Shown: piece by piece, positions 1 through 6,709 of the stretch
Layout: the number at the start of each line of letters is the position of its first letter
Position numbering within the stretch: position 1 is the stretch's first letter
Assembly (NCBI GenBank): GCA_030044775.1
Contig: JASICF010000242.1
Span: 1-7,610 of the forward strand
DNA: 7,610 nt
Reading direction: 5' to 3'
Source: Candidatus Sulfotelmatobacter sp.
GTDB lineage: Bacteria; Acidobacteriota; Terriglobia; Terriglobales; Acidobacteriaceae
Notes under the pieces: generated by a model
Databases searched by the model: none
What the model was told of the DNA's origin: nothing
What the model saw: the letters and a program-made list of their open reading frames with translations, nothing else
Translations under genes and position numbers: made by a program

Positions 1-324
1 GCTTTAGAGTCGTTTATTGAAGGAAAGGTTGAACTCGCTCAGGCCGTCCTGGAAATGGATAATGTGATCGATCGCATGAAGGATGACGCGTTTATTCAGC
101 TGGTAAAAACCATGAACCAGCGCCCTGAAGCGGTGCGGCAAGCGCTGGACGCGTTGTTGGTGGCGCGCAACCTGGAGCGAGTCGCCGACCACGCGACGAA
201 CATTGCGGAGGACGTAATCTTCTGGGTCCAGGGCTCCGATGTGCGGCACAACGTGAACGCCGAAGAGCATGAACACGCTCCGGGCCGTCCCGGACCGGTG
301 CGCGCATCGGGCGGACTCGACTGA
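1..324 (+). CDS. phoU: PhoU, phosphate-specific transport regulator (3' end only)
   Basis: This is the last 107 codons of an ORF whose start lies outside the window; the reading frame is open from base 1 and stops with TGA at 322-324. The visible protein is almost all helical and carries the PhoU-type metal-binding helix, an (E/D)xxxD motif in LERVADHATNIAED (E59 and D63 of the visible part). In the family, PhoU is a cytoplasmic, peripheral membrane protein of two three-helix bundles that links the Pst phosphate transporter to the PhoR/PhoB two-component system and restrains the Pho response when phosphate is plentiful. The piece fits the second bundle. The last ~25 residues (rich in His, Glu, Gly and Pro) extend past the last conserved helix and are probably a disordered tail. 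The pst genes are expected just upstream, but this cannot be seen here. Confidence 0.9.
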   Translation, partial: ALESFIEGKVELAQAVLEMDNVIDRMKDDAFIQLVKTMNQRPEAVRQALDALLVARNLERVADHATNIAEDVIFWVQGSDVRHNVNAEEHEHAPGRPGPVRASGGLD

Positions 325-330
325 GTCTGA

Positions 331-353
331 ATTCCGGTTCCTTTGACCGGAAT
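331..353 (+). terminator. Perfect 8-bp hairpin after the phoU stop
   Basis: ATTCCGGT (331-338) and ACCGGAAT (346-353) form a perfect inverted repeat around a 7-base loop, beginning six bases after the phoU stop codon. The position suits a transcription terminator or an mRNA 3'-end stabiliser for the upstream operon. No T-run follows directly (the next bases are ACGCC), so it is not a canonical intrinsic terminator. Its 3' arm overlaps a possible -35 element of the next gene, so it could instead be an operator. Confidence 0.45.
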
Positions 354-371
354 ACGCCAATCGATTAGTCT
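343..371 (+). promoter_or_regulatory. Possible sigma70-type promoter for the phosphoesterase gene
   Basis: TTGACC (343-348, five of six matches to TTGACA) lies 17 bases before TAGTCT (366-371, a weak match to TATAAT that keeps its first two and last bases). Transcription would start near 378 and leave a leader of roughly 48 bases before the GTG at 426. The -35 element sits inside the 3' arm of the 331-353 hairpin. The -10 is poor, so this is tentative. Confidence 0.3.
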
Positions 372-416
372 CGTCTCTTCTAATCCTTATTGTTTTTCAT
401 CGTTCGATTTCGATGC

Positions 417-422
417 GGAGGT
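417..422 (+). promoter_or_regulatory. Ribosome binding site that sets the GTG start at 426
   Basis: GGAGGT lies three bases before the GTG at 426. It is the strongest Shine-Dalgarno match in this gap, though the spacing is short. The alternative TTG at 390 has no such site. Starting at 426 also places the signal peptide exactly at the N-terminus. Confidence 0.65.
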
Positions 423-425
423 CCT

Positions 426-3296
426 GTGCGCCGAATTTCCCGCACGATCTGGCTAGTCGCTTTTGTGACGCTTTGCTTTGCTGTCTCTGCTCAAGAAAGT
501 GGGCCCGGCAAGTCTCCCTCCGGCAAAACCTCCTCCGACAAGACTTCTATTTCTCTGCCGACGAGCAAGATGTTGACAACGCCGTCCCCCGGTCGCATCG
601 GAGCGACGAATGGCTTTCCCGCGACCATCGCGCTCAGTCCCGATGAGCACTACGCGGCTCTGTTGAACGATGGCTATGGTACGCAGAAGGATCTGGCGAC
701 GCAGTCGATTTCGGTGCTCGATCTTAAGAGCAATCAACTCTCGGATTATCCCGACCAACGATTCAACGAGGACGTACATCAGAGCTATTTTTTCGGGCTG
801 GTGTTTGGCTCTGACGGGAAGCACCTGTATGCGTCGGTCGGCTCAATCACCGATCCGACCGGACAAAAGCGGGGAGATACGGGAAACGGCATTGCCGTCT
901 ACCGCTTTACTAACGGTCAAGTGTCGCCCGAGCGATTCGTCGCGATTGCGCCACAAGCGCTCGCGGTGGGAAAGAAAGTTGCGGTCGAGTTGCGCAAGAC
1001 ACCACCAGGAAGCGCTATCCCTTATCCCGCCGGCTTAGCGCTAGTTCCGGGAAAAACCGGTGATCGCCTGCTGGTGGCGGATAATCTTTCGGACAATGTC
1101 GTATTACTCGATATCGCGAGCGGAAAAATCCTTGAGCGCTTCGACCTCAGCACCAACGAACTGGTGCCATCGTCGTTTCCCTACACGGTTGTTGCAACGC
1201 GTGATGGACGCCGCGCCTGGTGCAGTTTGTGGAACGCCTCGCAGGTGGTGGAACTGGATTTGACCAGCGGAAAGGTTGTGCGCTGGATCAAGTTGCAAGA
1301 GCCTGCGAGCCGTATTGCACCTGGCTCGCATCCGACGGCCATGCTTCTCAGCCGTGATGAGAACCTGCTGTACGTTGCGTTGTCAAACGCCGATGCTGTT
1401 GCCGCAGTCTCGACTAACGACGGAGAAGTTGTGGGACTATTCAGCACCATCGTTAGAAATCAAGAGTATGCCGGCACTTATCCCAGCGCCTTGGCGCAAT
1501 CGAGCGATGGCACGCGCGTATTTGCGGCGGATTCGTCTTCGAATGCGGTTGCGGTGTTTGACACTTCGGAGTTGATCAACCATACTCCGCATGCGCGCGC
1601 CCAAAACGCCACATCCGCTCTCGGTTTTATCCCCACCGATTGGTACCCGAGCGCGCTCGCGGTGCACGGCGATGATTTGCTCATCGCGACGGCGAAGGGA
1701 ACCGGCACCCGGCCAAACCCAGGCAAAGGAGAGACGCCATGGGAGATACGACATCACGAGCACCCCTATATTCCCACACTGCTGTATGGATCGTTAGCAC
1801 GGTTGAGCATACCGTCGACTCTGGCGAAGCTCGAAGAATTAACGCAAACTGTTGAACGCGATAATCTGCTGCACAGTAGTCCCGGGGTCATTCAATTTCC
1901 GGGCGGGGGAAACCCAATCAAGCATGTGATCTATGTGATCAAGGAGAATCGCACCTACGATCAGATTCTCGGCGATCTTAAGGCCGGTGACGCGAAGATC
2001 GGAAACGGCGATCCGTCGCTGACGCTCTACGGCGAAGAGATCACACCGAACGAGCATCAGCTGGCATTACAGTTTGGCGTGCTCGACAATTTCTACGACA
2101 GCGGAGAAGTTTCCGGCGACGGGCATCAATGGTCGACGGCGGCGATTACGAGTGATTACAACGAAAAAACATGGCAGATCGCGTATCGGGGCAAGGAGCG
2201 AACGTACGATTTTCAGGGTTCGGTCGCGGGAGAATATGCGATGGACCATCACGAGCCCGATATCGACGATCCTTCGACGGGATTCATCTGGGACAACCTG
2301 GCCCGCCGCGGCCTGAGCTACCGTGATTATGGCGAATTTGTTGACGCCGAGTGGTGCAACAAAATTCGCAAAGCGGAAACGCCGCAGGAGGGAACTCCTT
2401 CCGGGCTTGAGGTTCCTTGCCCACGCACAGAGGTCAACCAGGGCGAACAACTGGAGTCGAACGTCGGCGATCCACACGGCGGCGCAAGCCCGTTCCCGTG
2501 GGCGGTGCCGCTGTTCAAACAAGTAAGAGCGACCAAGCCGGTATTGCGCGATCATTTCGACCCGCTCTTTCCCGATTTCAACACGGATTATCCCGACCAG
2601 CTTCGAGCGGATGAATTTCTCAACGAGTTCAGCGCTTACGTGCGCGCCCGCAAGGAGAACGAAAGCGCGGAGTTCCAGCTACCCTCTTTTGTGCTGCTTT
2701 ATCTTCCCGACGATCACACGGGGGGTACGCGCCCGGGGCATCCGCGTCCGGCGGCCTCAGAGGCGGATAACGATCTTGCCGTCGGCCGCGTCGTTGATGC
2801 TGTCTCGCACAGCCCCTACTGGGATGACACGGCGATCTTTATTCTTGAAGATGACGCGCAGGATGGCGGCGATCACGTGGATGCACACCGCTCGATTGCG
2901 TTTGTGATCAGCAAGTATTCACCGGGATCGGCGGCTGCCCCACATGTCGACCAGGGTTTTTACACGACCGTAAATATGGTTCATACGATGGAGGTGCTGC
3001 TCGGTCTTCCGCCGATGAACCAGAATGACGCCTACGCCCCGATCATGGTTCCGATGTTTTCCGGTTCCGGCGACCAACCCCCGTACAAAGCCGACCGCCG
3101 GAATCTTCACAATGGATTGATTTACGAAACCAATCGGCGCGATGCCACCGGCGCCAGCGAATCAGCAAGAATGGATTTCTCCCACCCCGATGCGGCAGAC
3201 GCCGGTAAATTGAATGAAATCTTGTGGCGCGATCAAAAGGGCAATGTGCCTGCGCCGTTGCCGAAGCATACGGTTGTTCACGCGGACGGCGAGTAG
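426..3296 (+). CDS. Exported YVTN/YncE beta-propeller fused to a phosphoesterase (phospholipase C/acid phosphatase superfamily)
   Basis: This 956-residue protein is predicted to be secreted and to hydrolyse phosphate esters; the substrate is unknown. The frame is open back to a TTG at 390, but GTG 426 is preferred: it follows GGAGGT and starts a clean Sec signal peptide (MRRISR, hydrophobic core, cut after VSA at about residue 22). There is no lipobox. Residues ~55-430 are a beta-propeller with YVTN-like repeats, for example VADNLSDNVVLLDIASGK (~217-235), LYVALSNADAVAAV (~315-328) and AADSSSNAVAVFD (~367-379). Residues ~498-890 match the phosphoesterase family (PF04185 type): ENRTYD at 507-512, SGEVSGDGHQWS (D565, H567), DDHT starting at 762, and EDDAQDGGDHVDAH (808-821). 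By analogy with Francisella AcpA, E507/N508 and D809/D810 would bind the catalytic metal. All expected motifs are present, so it is probably active. The layout matches proteins often named 'bifunctional YncE family protein/alkaline phosphatase family protein'. Its position after phoU suggests a phosphate-scavenging role (inference). Confidence 0.88.
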   Translation: MRRISRTIWLVAFVTLCFAVSAQESGPGKSPSGKTSSDKTSISLPTSKMLTTPSPGRIGATNGFPATIALSPDEHYAALLNDGYGTQKDLATQSISVLDLKSNQLSDYPDQRFNEDVHQSYFFGLVFGSDGKHLYASVGSITDPTGQKRGDTGNGIAVYRFTNGQVSPERFVAIAPQALAVGKKVAVELRKTPPGSAIPYPAGLALVPGKTGDRLLVADNLSDNVVLLDIASGKILERFDLSTNELVPSSFPYTVVATRDGRRAWCSLWNASQVVELDLTSGKVVRWIKLQEPASRIAPGSHPTAMLLSRDENLLYVALSNADAVAAVSTNDGEVVGLFSTIVRNQEYAGTYPSALAQSSDGTRVFAADSSSNAVAVFDTSELINHTPHARAQNATSALGFIPTDWYPSALAVHGDDLLIATAKGTGTRPNPGKGETPWEIRHHEHPYIPTLLYGSLARLSIPSTLAKLEELTQTVERDNLLHSSPGVIQFPGGGNPIKHVIYVIKENRTYDQILGDLKAGDAKIGNGDPSLTLYGEEITPNEHQLALQFGVLDNFYDSGEVSGDGHQWSTAAITSDYNEKTWQIAYRGKERTYDFQGSVAGEYAMDHHEPDIDDPSTGFIWDNLARRGLSYRDYGEFVDAEWCNKIRKAETPQEGTPSGLEVPCPRTEVNQGEQLESNVGDPHGGASPFPWAVPLFKQVRATKPVLRDHFDPLFPDFNTDYPDQLRADEFLNEFSAYVRARKENESAEFQLPSFVLLYLPDDHTGGTRPGHPRPAASEADNDLAVGRVVDAVSHSPYWDDTAIFILEDDAQDGGDHVDAHRSIAFVISKYSPGSAAAPHVDQGFYTTVNMVHTMEVLLGLPPMNQNDAYAPIMVPMFSGSGDQPPYKADRRNLHNGLIYETNRRDATGASESARMDFSHPDAADAGKLNEILWRDQKGNVPAPLPKHTVVHADGE

Positions 3297-3311
3297 CCGA
3301 ACCAATTTTTC

Positions 3312-3334
3312 ATCCCTAGCGGCGCCCGCGGGAT
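3312..3334 (+). terminator. Hairpin just after the phosphoesterase gene
   Basis: ATCCC (3312-3316) pairs with GGGAT (3330-3334). Inside, GCGG (3319-3322) pairs with CCGC (3326-3329) around a CGC loop, leaving a two-base bulge (TA). This 9-bp GC-rich stem starts 15 bases after the stop codon. There is no T-run after it, so it is at best a non-canonical terminator or a 3'-end stabiliser. Confidence 0.35.
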
Positions 3335-3352
3335 GCCGGATTGGATTCGGAA

Positions 3353-3387
3353 CGGGAATGCGTTTCCCGGCCTTCCACAATCGGGAA
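3353..3387 (+). promoter_or_regulatory. Three-arm inverted repeat in the leader of the PilZ-like gene
   Basis: CGGGAA (3353-3358), TTCCCG (3364-3369) and CGGGAA (3382-3387) lie in series. The middle arm can pair with either flank, with loops of 5 or 12 bases, so two mutually exclusive hairpins are possible. The second is followed by a T-rich stretch (CTCTTTAGTTTCT). The arrangement resembles a simple attenuator, or an operator with three half-sites. The arms are only 6 bp long, so chance is possible. The element lies ~60 bases before the likely start codon. Confidence 0.3.
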
Positions 3388-3415
3388 CTCTTTAGTTTCT
3401 GAACTCCTTGAACCT

Positions 3416-3444
3416 CCTGCCGATAAATTTCCCATGGCGGCAGG
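3416..3444 (+). promoter_or_regulatory. Hairpin over the candidate start codons of the PilZ-like gene
   Basis: CCTGCCG (3416-3422) and CGGCAGG (3438-3444) form a 7-bp GC-rich stem with a 15-base loop. The loop and 3' arm contain the ATG at 3434 and the weak GGCGG ribosome binding site (3436-3440) that serves the ATG at 3446. If it folds in the mRNA, it would restrict ribosome access. Function is inferred from position only. Confidence 0.3.
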
Positions 3445-3445
3445 T

Positions 3446-4897
3446 ATGCCAGAGCTGCGCACGCCGGTCATGATTCTGGTCGACGTGTCATGGCAGGAAC
3501 TCGATGGAGTTCCGCAGAAAAGCCGCGCCTGCATGGAAGACAAATCTGCCGGCGGGGCGCGAATCCGAGTCAAAACGCCAATCGCTGCGGGATCGTGGTT
3601 GAGCATTCAGTGGCGTTTCGAGCAGTTTGTGGGCATCGCCAAATACTGCCGGCGGGAAGGCCGGGAATATGTCGTCGGCATTCAGCGGCAGGATGCGAGT
3701 GACTCATCGTCAGACCGGGTCGAGGCAGAGACTGCCGGCATGCTTCCGACTTTAACCGGAACGAACCCGAAAGCGGATGATTGCGGTCATGGCCAACAAG
3801 GACCCGGCCGCAGGGATTCACCGCCAGTAGGCGAGAGCCCACCGCGAAATCCGATCGCCGGAAGCCGAGAAATTGTTGACCGCCAGAAAAAAGTTGAAGC
3901 TAACCCGCTGCTGCAGTCGGCGAGCCTGATGCAGACGCCCGTCCGGCGGCCGAATCAGCGCGTGGGCTTTCGCTCTGAGGTTCCTGGACGCCAGTTTTCT
4001 CGGCGCCACGCAGGCGGCCGGGAGCGTCCGCACGGCTCGGGACGTGAGGAGTTCGCAGCCTCTCGCCAGGCTGAACTCGAAAGGGAAGGGATTTCTGCGC
4101 GAAAGGCGATTGACCGGGAAAGGAAACCTATGGCACGCAAATGGCTCGGACTAGCACCCTGGCGCAACAAGCAGGATGATTTTGCCGCAAGTGAAAAAGA
4201 GAACTCTACGACCGAGGAAGCCCCGAACCACGACGAGAGCGGAAAAAGCGCCAGCGCGAAGGAGAATCGTATGCATCTATCTCAATCGGCTCAGAGCACG
4301 GAAAAGATTGCGACCATTTCCGCGCGCGAAGTGCCTACGTTCCAGGTCGAGCTGCTGCCGATGGAAGACATTTATCGCACGGCCGGCATCGTGAGCCCGC
4401 GCAAAGGTTACAGCGTGACGAAAGTGGTCGAGATGCTGAACAGCGAGCACATTCGCGGGCTTTCGAAAGAAACCAAGCGGGCTGCATTGTTGATGGCGCT
4501 GGATGCGGCGGGAGTCACGATCGAGCAGGTGCAGCGCGACGCGAAGTCGCGGCAGAGCGCTCTCGATTCCTACGAAACCGAGCAAAAAAAGCAGGCGGAG
4601 GCCGAGTGGGGTCGAAAGGCTGAAGAGATCGCTCACATTCAGGCGGAACTGGAAAGCATCAAGGCGCATTACACGGCTCGCATCAGCCGCAACATGGAAG
4701 CTCTGGCGCGCGACAAAGCCAGATTCAATAGCTGGGTGACGACCAAAGAGCAGGAATCGCAAAGCATGGCAGAAGCGTTGGAATTGGGCCTGAAAACTCC
4801 TGTCTCGGAACCTGCGACTGCCGCGCCGCGCGAGATTAACCTGCCGGCCAAGGCGGCTGCAACTGCGGCAGGCGCGGCCGGCTCCAAGCCGATGTAG
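3446..4897 (+). CDS. PilZ-like domain protein with basic disordered linker and C-terminal coiled coil
   Basis: This 483-residue protein has no signal peptide or membrane segment and is presumably cytoplasmic. Residues ~1-85 look like a PilZ domain: SRACMEDKSAGGARI carries the D/NxSxxG signature (DKSAGG, 32-37), followed by beta strands ending in CRREGREYVVGIQ. The usual RxxxR c-di-GMP motif is not visible upstream, so ligand binding is doubtful. Residues ~90-300 are low-complexity, rich in Arg, Gly, Ser and Pro, and mostly basic. Residues ~300-345 are a conserved-looking segment (MEDIYRTAG, then KGYSVTKVVEMLNSEHIRG); ~345-440 are helical and rich in Glu, Lys, Ala and Gln, probably a coiled coil; the tail is Ala-rich. 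I do not recognise a named family for the C-terminal half. Start choice is uncertain: ATG 3446 has a weak GGCGG site; ATG 3434 and TTG 3341 are in frame without a site. An in-frame ATG at 4130 with a better site could yield the C-terminal half alone. Confidence 0.7.
   Translation: MPELRTPVMILVDVSWQELDGVPQKSRACMEDKSAGGARIRVKTPIAAGSWLSIQWRFEQFVGIAKYCRREGREYVVGIQRQDASDSSSDRVEAETAGMLPTLTGTNPKADDCGHGQQGPGRRDSPPVGESPPRNPIAGSREIVDRQKKVEANPLLQSASLMQTPVRRPNQRVGFRSEVPGRQFSRRHAGGRERPHGSGREEFAASRQAELEREGISARKAIDRERKPMARKWLGLAPWRNKQDDFAASEKENSTTEEAPNHDESGKSASAKENRMHLSQSAQSTEKIATISAREVPTFQVELLPMEDIYRTAGIVSPRKGYSVTKVVEMLNSEHIRGLSKETKRAALLMALDAAGVTIEQVQRDAKSRQSALDSYETEQKKQAEAEWGRKAEEIAHIQAELESIKAHYTARISRNMEALARDKARFNSWVTTKEQESQSMAEALELGLKTPVSEPATAAPREINLPAKAAATAAGAAGSKPM
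4119..4132 (+). promoter_or_regulatory. Internal ribosome binding site and in-frame ATG inside the PilZ-like gene
   Basis: AAAGGA (4119-4124) lies five bases before ATG 4130, which is in the gene's frame. Starting there gives a 255-residue protein beginning MARKWLGLAPWRNK, which covers the conserved-looking segment and the coiled coil but not the PilZ domain. This site is better than any at the gene's upstream starts. It may mark a second product, or the true start of a gene whose upstream frame happens to be open. Confidence 0.4.
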
Positions 4898-4971
4898 GCC
4901 CGCGTCCTGCGACGTTGCGCCTCGTAAAACCGGGAGGGTTATCGGACCAGCAGTAGTAATTTTCCACCAAC

Positions 4972-5001
4972 TTGGCCGCTTGTGATGCCGGGCTTTAAAC
5001 T
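4972..5001 (+). promoter_or_regulatory. Possible nadE promoter giving a leaderless transcript
   Basis: TTGGCC (4972-4977) and TAAACT (4996-5001) are separated by 18 bases, each matching four of six consensus positions. The -10 ends only six bases before the GTG at 5008, so transcription would begin at or next to the start codon. This agrees with the lack of a Shine-Dalgarno sequence before nadE. Confidence 0.35.
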
Positions 5002-5007
5002 GAATAC

Positions 5008-6648
5008 GTGAAGATTGCGCTTGGGCAGATCAATCCTACGGTCGGGGACTTCTCGGGCAACGCCGCAAAAATGATCGAGTTTTCCCGTCGCGCACAAGCG
5101 AGCGGCGCGAGCCTGATTCTTTTTCCCGAATTAGCGGTCTGCGGTTATCCGCCGCGCGACCTGGTGGAGCGGCCATCGTTTGTAGCTCGCAACCGCGAAA
5201 CGGCCGAGCAAATCGCCGAAGCTACGCGCGGAATGAAGGTGATTTGCGGGCTGGTGACTCCGGCACAATCGGAGACCGGAAAATCGGTGATGAATTCAGC
5301 CGCGCTGCTGCAGGAGGGAAAGATCGCGTTCCTGCAGTCGAAGATGCTGCTGCCCACCTACGATGTCTTCGACGAAATGCGAAATTTCGCCCCGGCGAAA
5401 GGCCAGAGCCTGTTTTCACTAAACAATGACCACGTTGCGCTGACGATTTGCGAAGATGCCTGGAACGATAAGCTGTTCTGGCCGAAGCGCCTCTACACGG
5501 TCGATCCGATCGAAAAATTAATTACCGCGGGCGGGAATCTTGTTCTGAATATTTCGGCCTCTCCGTTCTGGATCGGCAAGCGGGAACTGCGGCGTGACAT
5601 GCTGGCTTCGATCGCACGACAGCACAAAGTCCCCGTCGCGATGGTGAATCAGGTCGGCGGCAATGACAGCCTGGTATTCGACGGTTCCAGCATCGTTCTC
5701 AATGCGGAAGGCGACATTATCGCGCAGGGGCGCTCCTTCGAGGAAGATTTGATTTACTTCGATTCCGAGTCGCTTGCAGGAGATGTGCACGAGCAGATCG
5801 AGGGCGATGTGGCGAGCGTGTATGCAGCGCTGGTGTTGGGTACGCGCGACTACATGCGAAAGTGCGGATTTCAAAAAGCGATTGTCGGGCTGAGCGGCGG
5901 GATCGATTCGGCGCTAACTGCGGTGATTGCCGTCGATGCCGTGGGCGCGGAAAACGTGATCGGAGTGGGAATGCCGGGGCCGTATTCGTCTCCGGGTTCA
6001 ATCGAAGATGCGCGCGCACTGGCGGAGAATCTCGACATACGATTCGAACTGCTTTCAATCAATTGCGCGTATGAGGCGTACCGGGCGACGCTGCAAGGGG
6101 TTTTTGCCGGCACGAAAGAAAATGAGACGGAAGAGAATATTCAGTCGCGCGCCCGGGGAACGCTGTTGATGGCGCTTTCGAATAAGTTTGGCGCCATCGT
6201 GCTCTCCACTGGCAATAAAAGTGAGCTGGGCGTGGGCTACTGTACACTCTACGGGGATATGGTCGGTGGGCTAGCGGTGATCTCGGATGTGCCGAAGACG
6301 CTGGTGTATCGACTCAGCCGCTATGTGAATTCCGGGCGTCGGGCGATTCCCGAATCCACCCTGGAAAAGCCGCCCTCGGCCGAGTTGCGGGCGAATCAGA
6401 AAGACAGCGACTCGTTGCCACCCTATGAAGTACTCGATGCCGTGCTGGAAGATTATGTTGAAGATGCTCGTTCGGCGGAGCGGATTGCCGCCGATCATGG
6501 CTTCGATTTGGAGTTGGTGCGCCGGGTGATTCGCATGGTGGATCGCGCCGAATACAAGCGGCAGCAAGCGGCGCCGGGAATCAAGATTTCTCCCAAGGCA
6601 TTTGGATACGGGCGGCGTTTCCCCATCGCTGCGAAGAGCGAAGTTTGA
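5008..6648 (+). CDS. nadE: Glutamine-dependent NAD+ synthetase
   Basis: The enzyme makes NAD+ from deamido-NAD+ with ATP, using ammonia released from glutamine; this is the last step of cytoplasmic NAD biosynthesis. At 546 residues it has the usual two-domain length. Residues 1 to ~270 are the nitrilase-type glutaminase with the expected triad: E41 in LFPELAVCGYPPRD, K112 before MLLPTYDVFDE, and C148 in LTICEDAW. Residues ~280-546 are the synthetase: the PP-loop SGGIDS (296-301), STGNKSE (400-406) followed by GYCTLYGD, then DVPKT, and the family-like end PKAFGYGRRFPIA. No key residue is missing. The GTG start gives MKIALGQINPTVGD, the normal N-terminus of the family, so it is secure even without a Shine-Dalgarno sequence. 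It lies 110 bases after the PilZ-like gene and 61 bases before the dsbA-like gene; neither is functionally linked in any obvious way. Confidence 0.96.
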   Translation: MKIALGQINPTVGDFSGNAAKMIEFSRRAQASGASLILFPELAVCGYPPRDLVERPSFVARNRETAEQIAEATRGMKVICGLVTPAQSETGKSVMNSAALLQEGKIAFLQSKMLLPTYDVFDEMRNFAPAKGQSLFSLNNDHVALTICEDAWNDKLFWPKRLYTVDPIEKLITAGGNLVLNISASPFWIGKRELRRDMLASIARQHKVPVAMVNQVGGNDSLVFDGSSIVLNAEGDIIAQGRSFEEDLIYFDSESLAGDVHEQIEGDVASVYAALVLGTRDYMRKCGFQKAIVGLSGGIDSALTAVIAVDAVGAENVIGVGMPGPYSSPGSIEDARALAENLDIRFELLSINCAYEAYRATLQGVFAGTKENETEENIQSRARGTLLMALSNKFGAIVLSTGNKSELGVGYCTLYGDMVGGLAVISDVPKTLVYRLSRYVNSGRRAIPESTLEKPPSAELRANQKDSDSLPPYEVLDAVLEDYVEDARSAERIAADHGFDLELVRRVIRMVDRAEYKRQQAAPGIKISPKAFGYGRRFPIAAKSEV

Positions 6649-6676
6649 AAAAGATTAGTAAGATCAGAAGATCGAT

Positions 6677-6706
6677 TTCCAGGTTTCAGCTCACATCTGA
6701 AAGGAA
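6677..6706 (+). promoter_or_regulatory. Hairpin that can bury the ribosome binding site of the dsbA-like gene
   Basis: TTTCAG (6684-6689) pairs with CTGAAA (6697-6702) around a 7-base loop. The stem extends, after a three-base bulge (AGG, 6681-6683), by TTCC (6677-6680) pairing with GGAA (6703-6706). The 3' side contains the whole Shine-Dalgarno AAAGGA (6700-6705). Folding would block ribosome binding to the ATG at 6710. The pairing is seen in the sequence; a regulatory role (translational switch or thermosensor-like element) is inference. Confidence 0.4.
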
Positions 6707-6709
6707 TTT

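Noticed and set aside
453..824. Minus-strand open frame of 123 codons at the start of the phosphoesterase gene
   Set aside because: Arg-rich product without recognisable motifs, entirely covered by the signal peptide and propeller coding sequence.
2067..2555. Minus-strand open frame of 162 codons inside the phosphoesterase gene
   Set aside because: It lies opposite strongly conserved catalytic-domain codons, its product is Arg-rich and resembles no known family, and no ribosome binding site or gap supports it.
3341..3445. N-terminal extension of the PilZ-like protein from TTG 3341
   Set aside because: There is no ribosome binding site, the residues show no domain character, and the stretch is occupied by inverted repeats that look like an untranslated leader. 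It cannot be fully excluded.
3700..4129. Possible frameshift or decayed gene in the Arg-rich linker region
   Set aside because: The frame stays open throughout with reasonable codon choice, no other frame offers a better continuous product, and both flanking domains are in the same frame.
4277..4762. Minus-strand open frame of 161 codons opposite the coiled-coil region
   Set aside because: The plus strand encodes a regular Glu/Lys/Ala-rich helix here; the antisense frame is the expected Phe/Leu/Arg-rich shadow of such codons.
4898..5007. Terminator or small RNA between the PilZ-like gene and nadE
   Set aside because: Only 4-bp pairings are visible (CGTC/GACG, AACC/GGTT) with no T-run, too weak to call.
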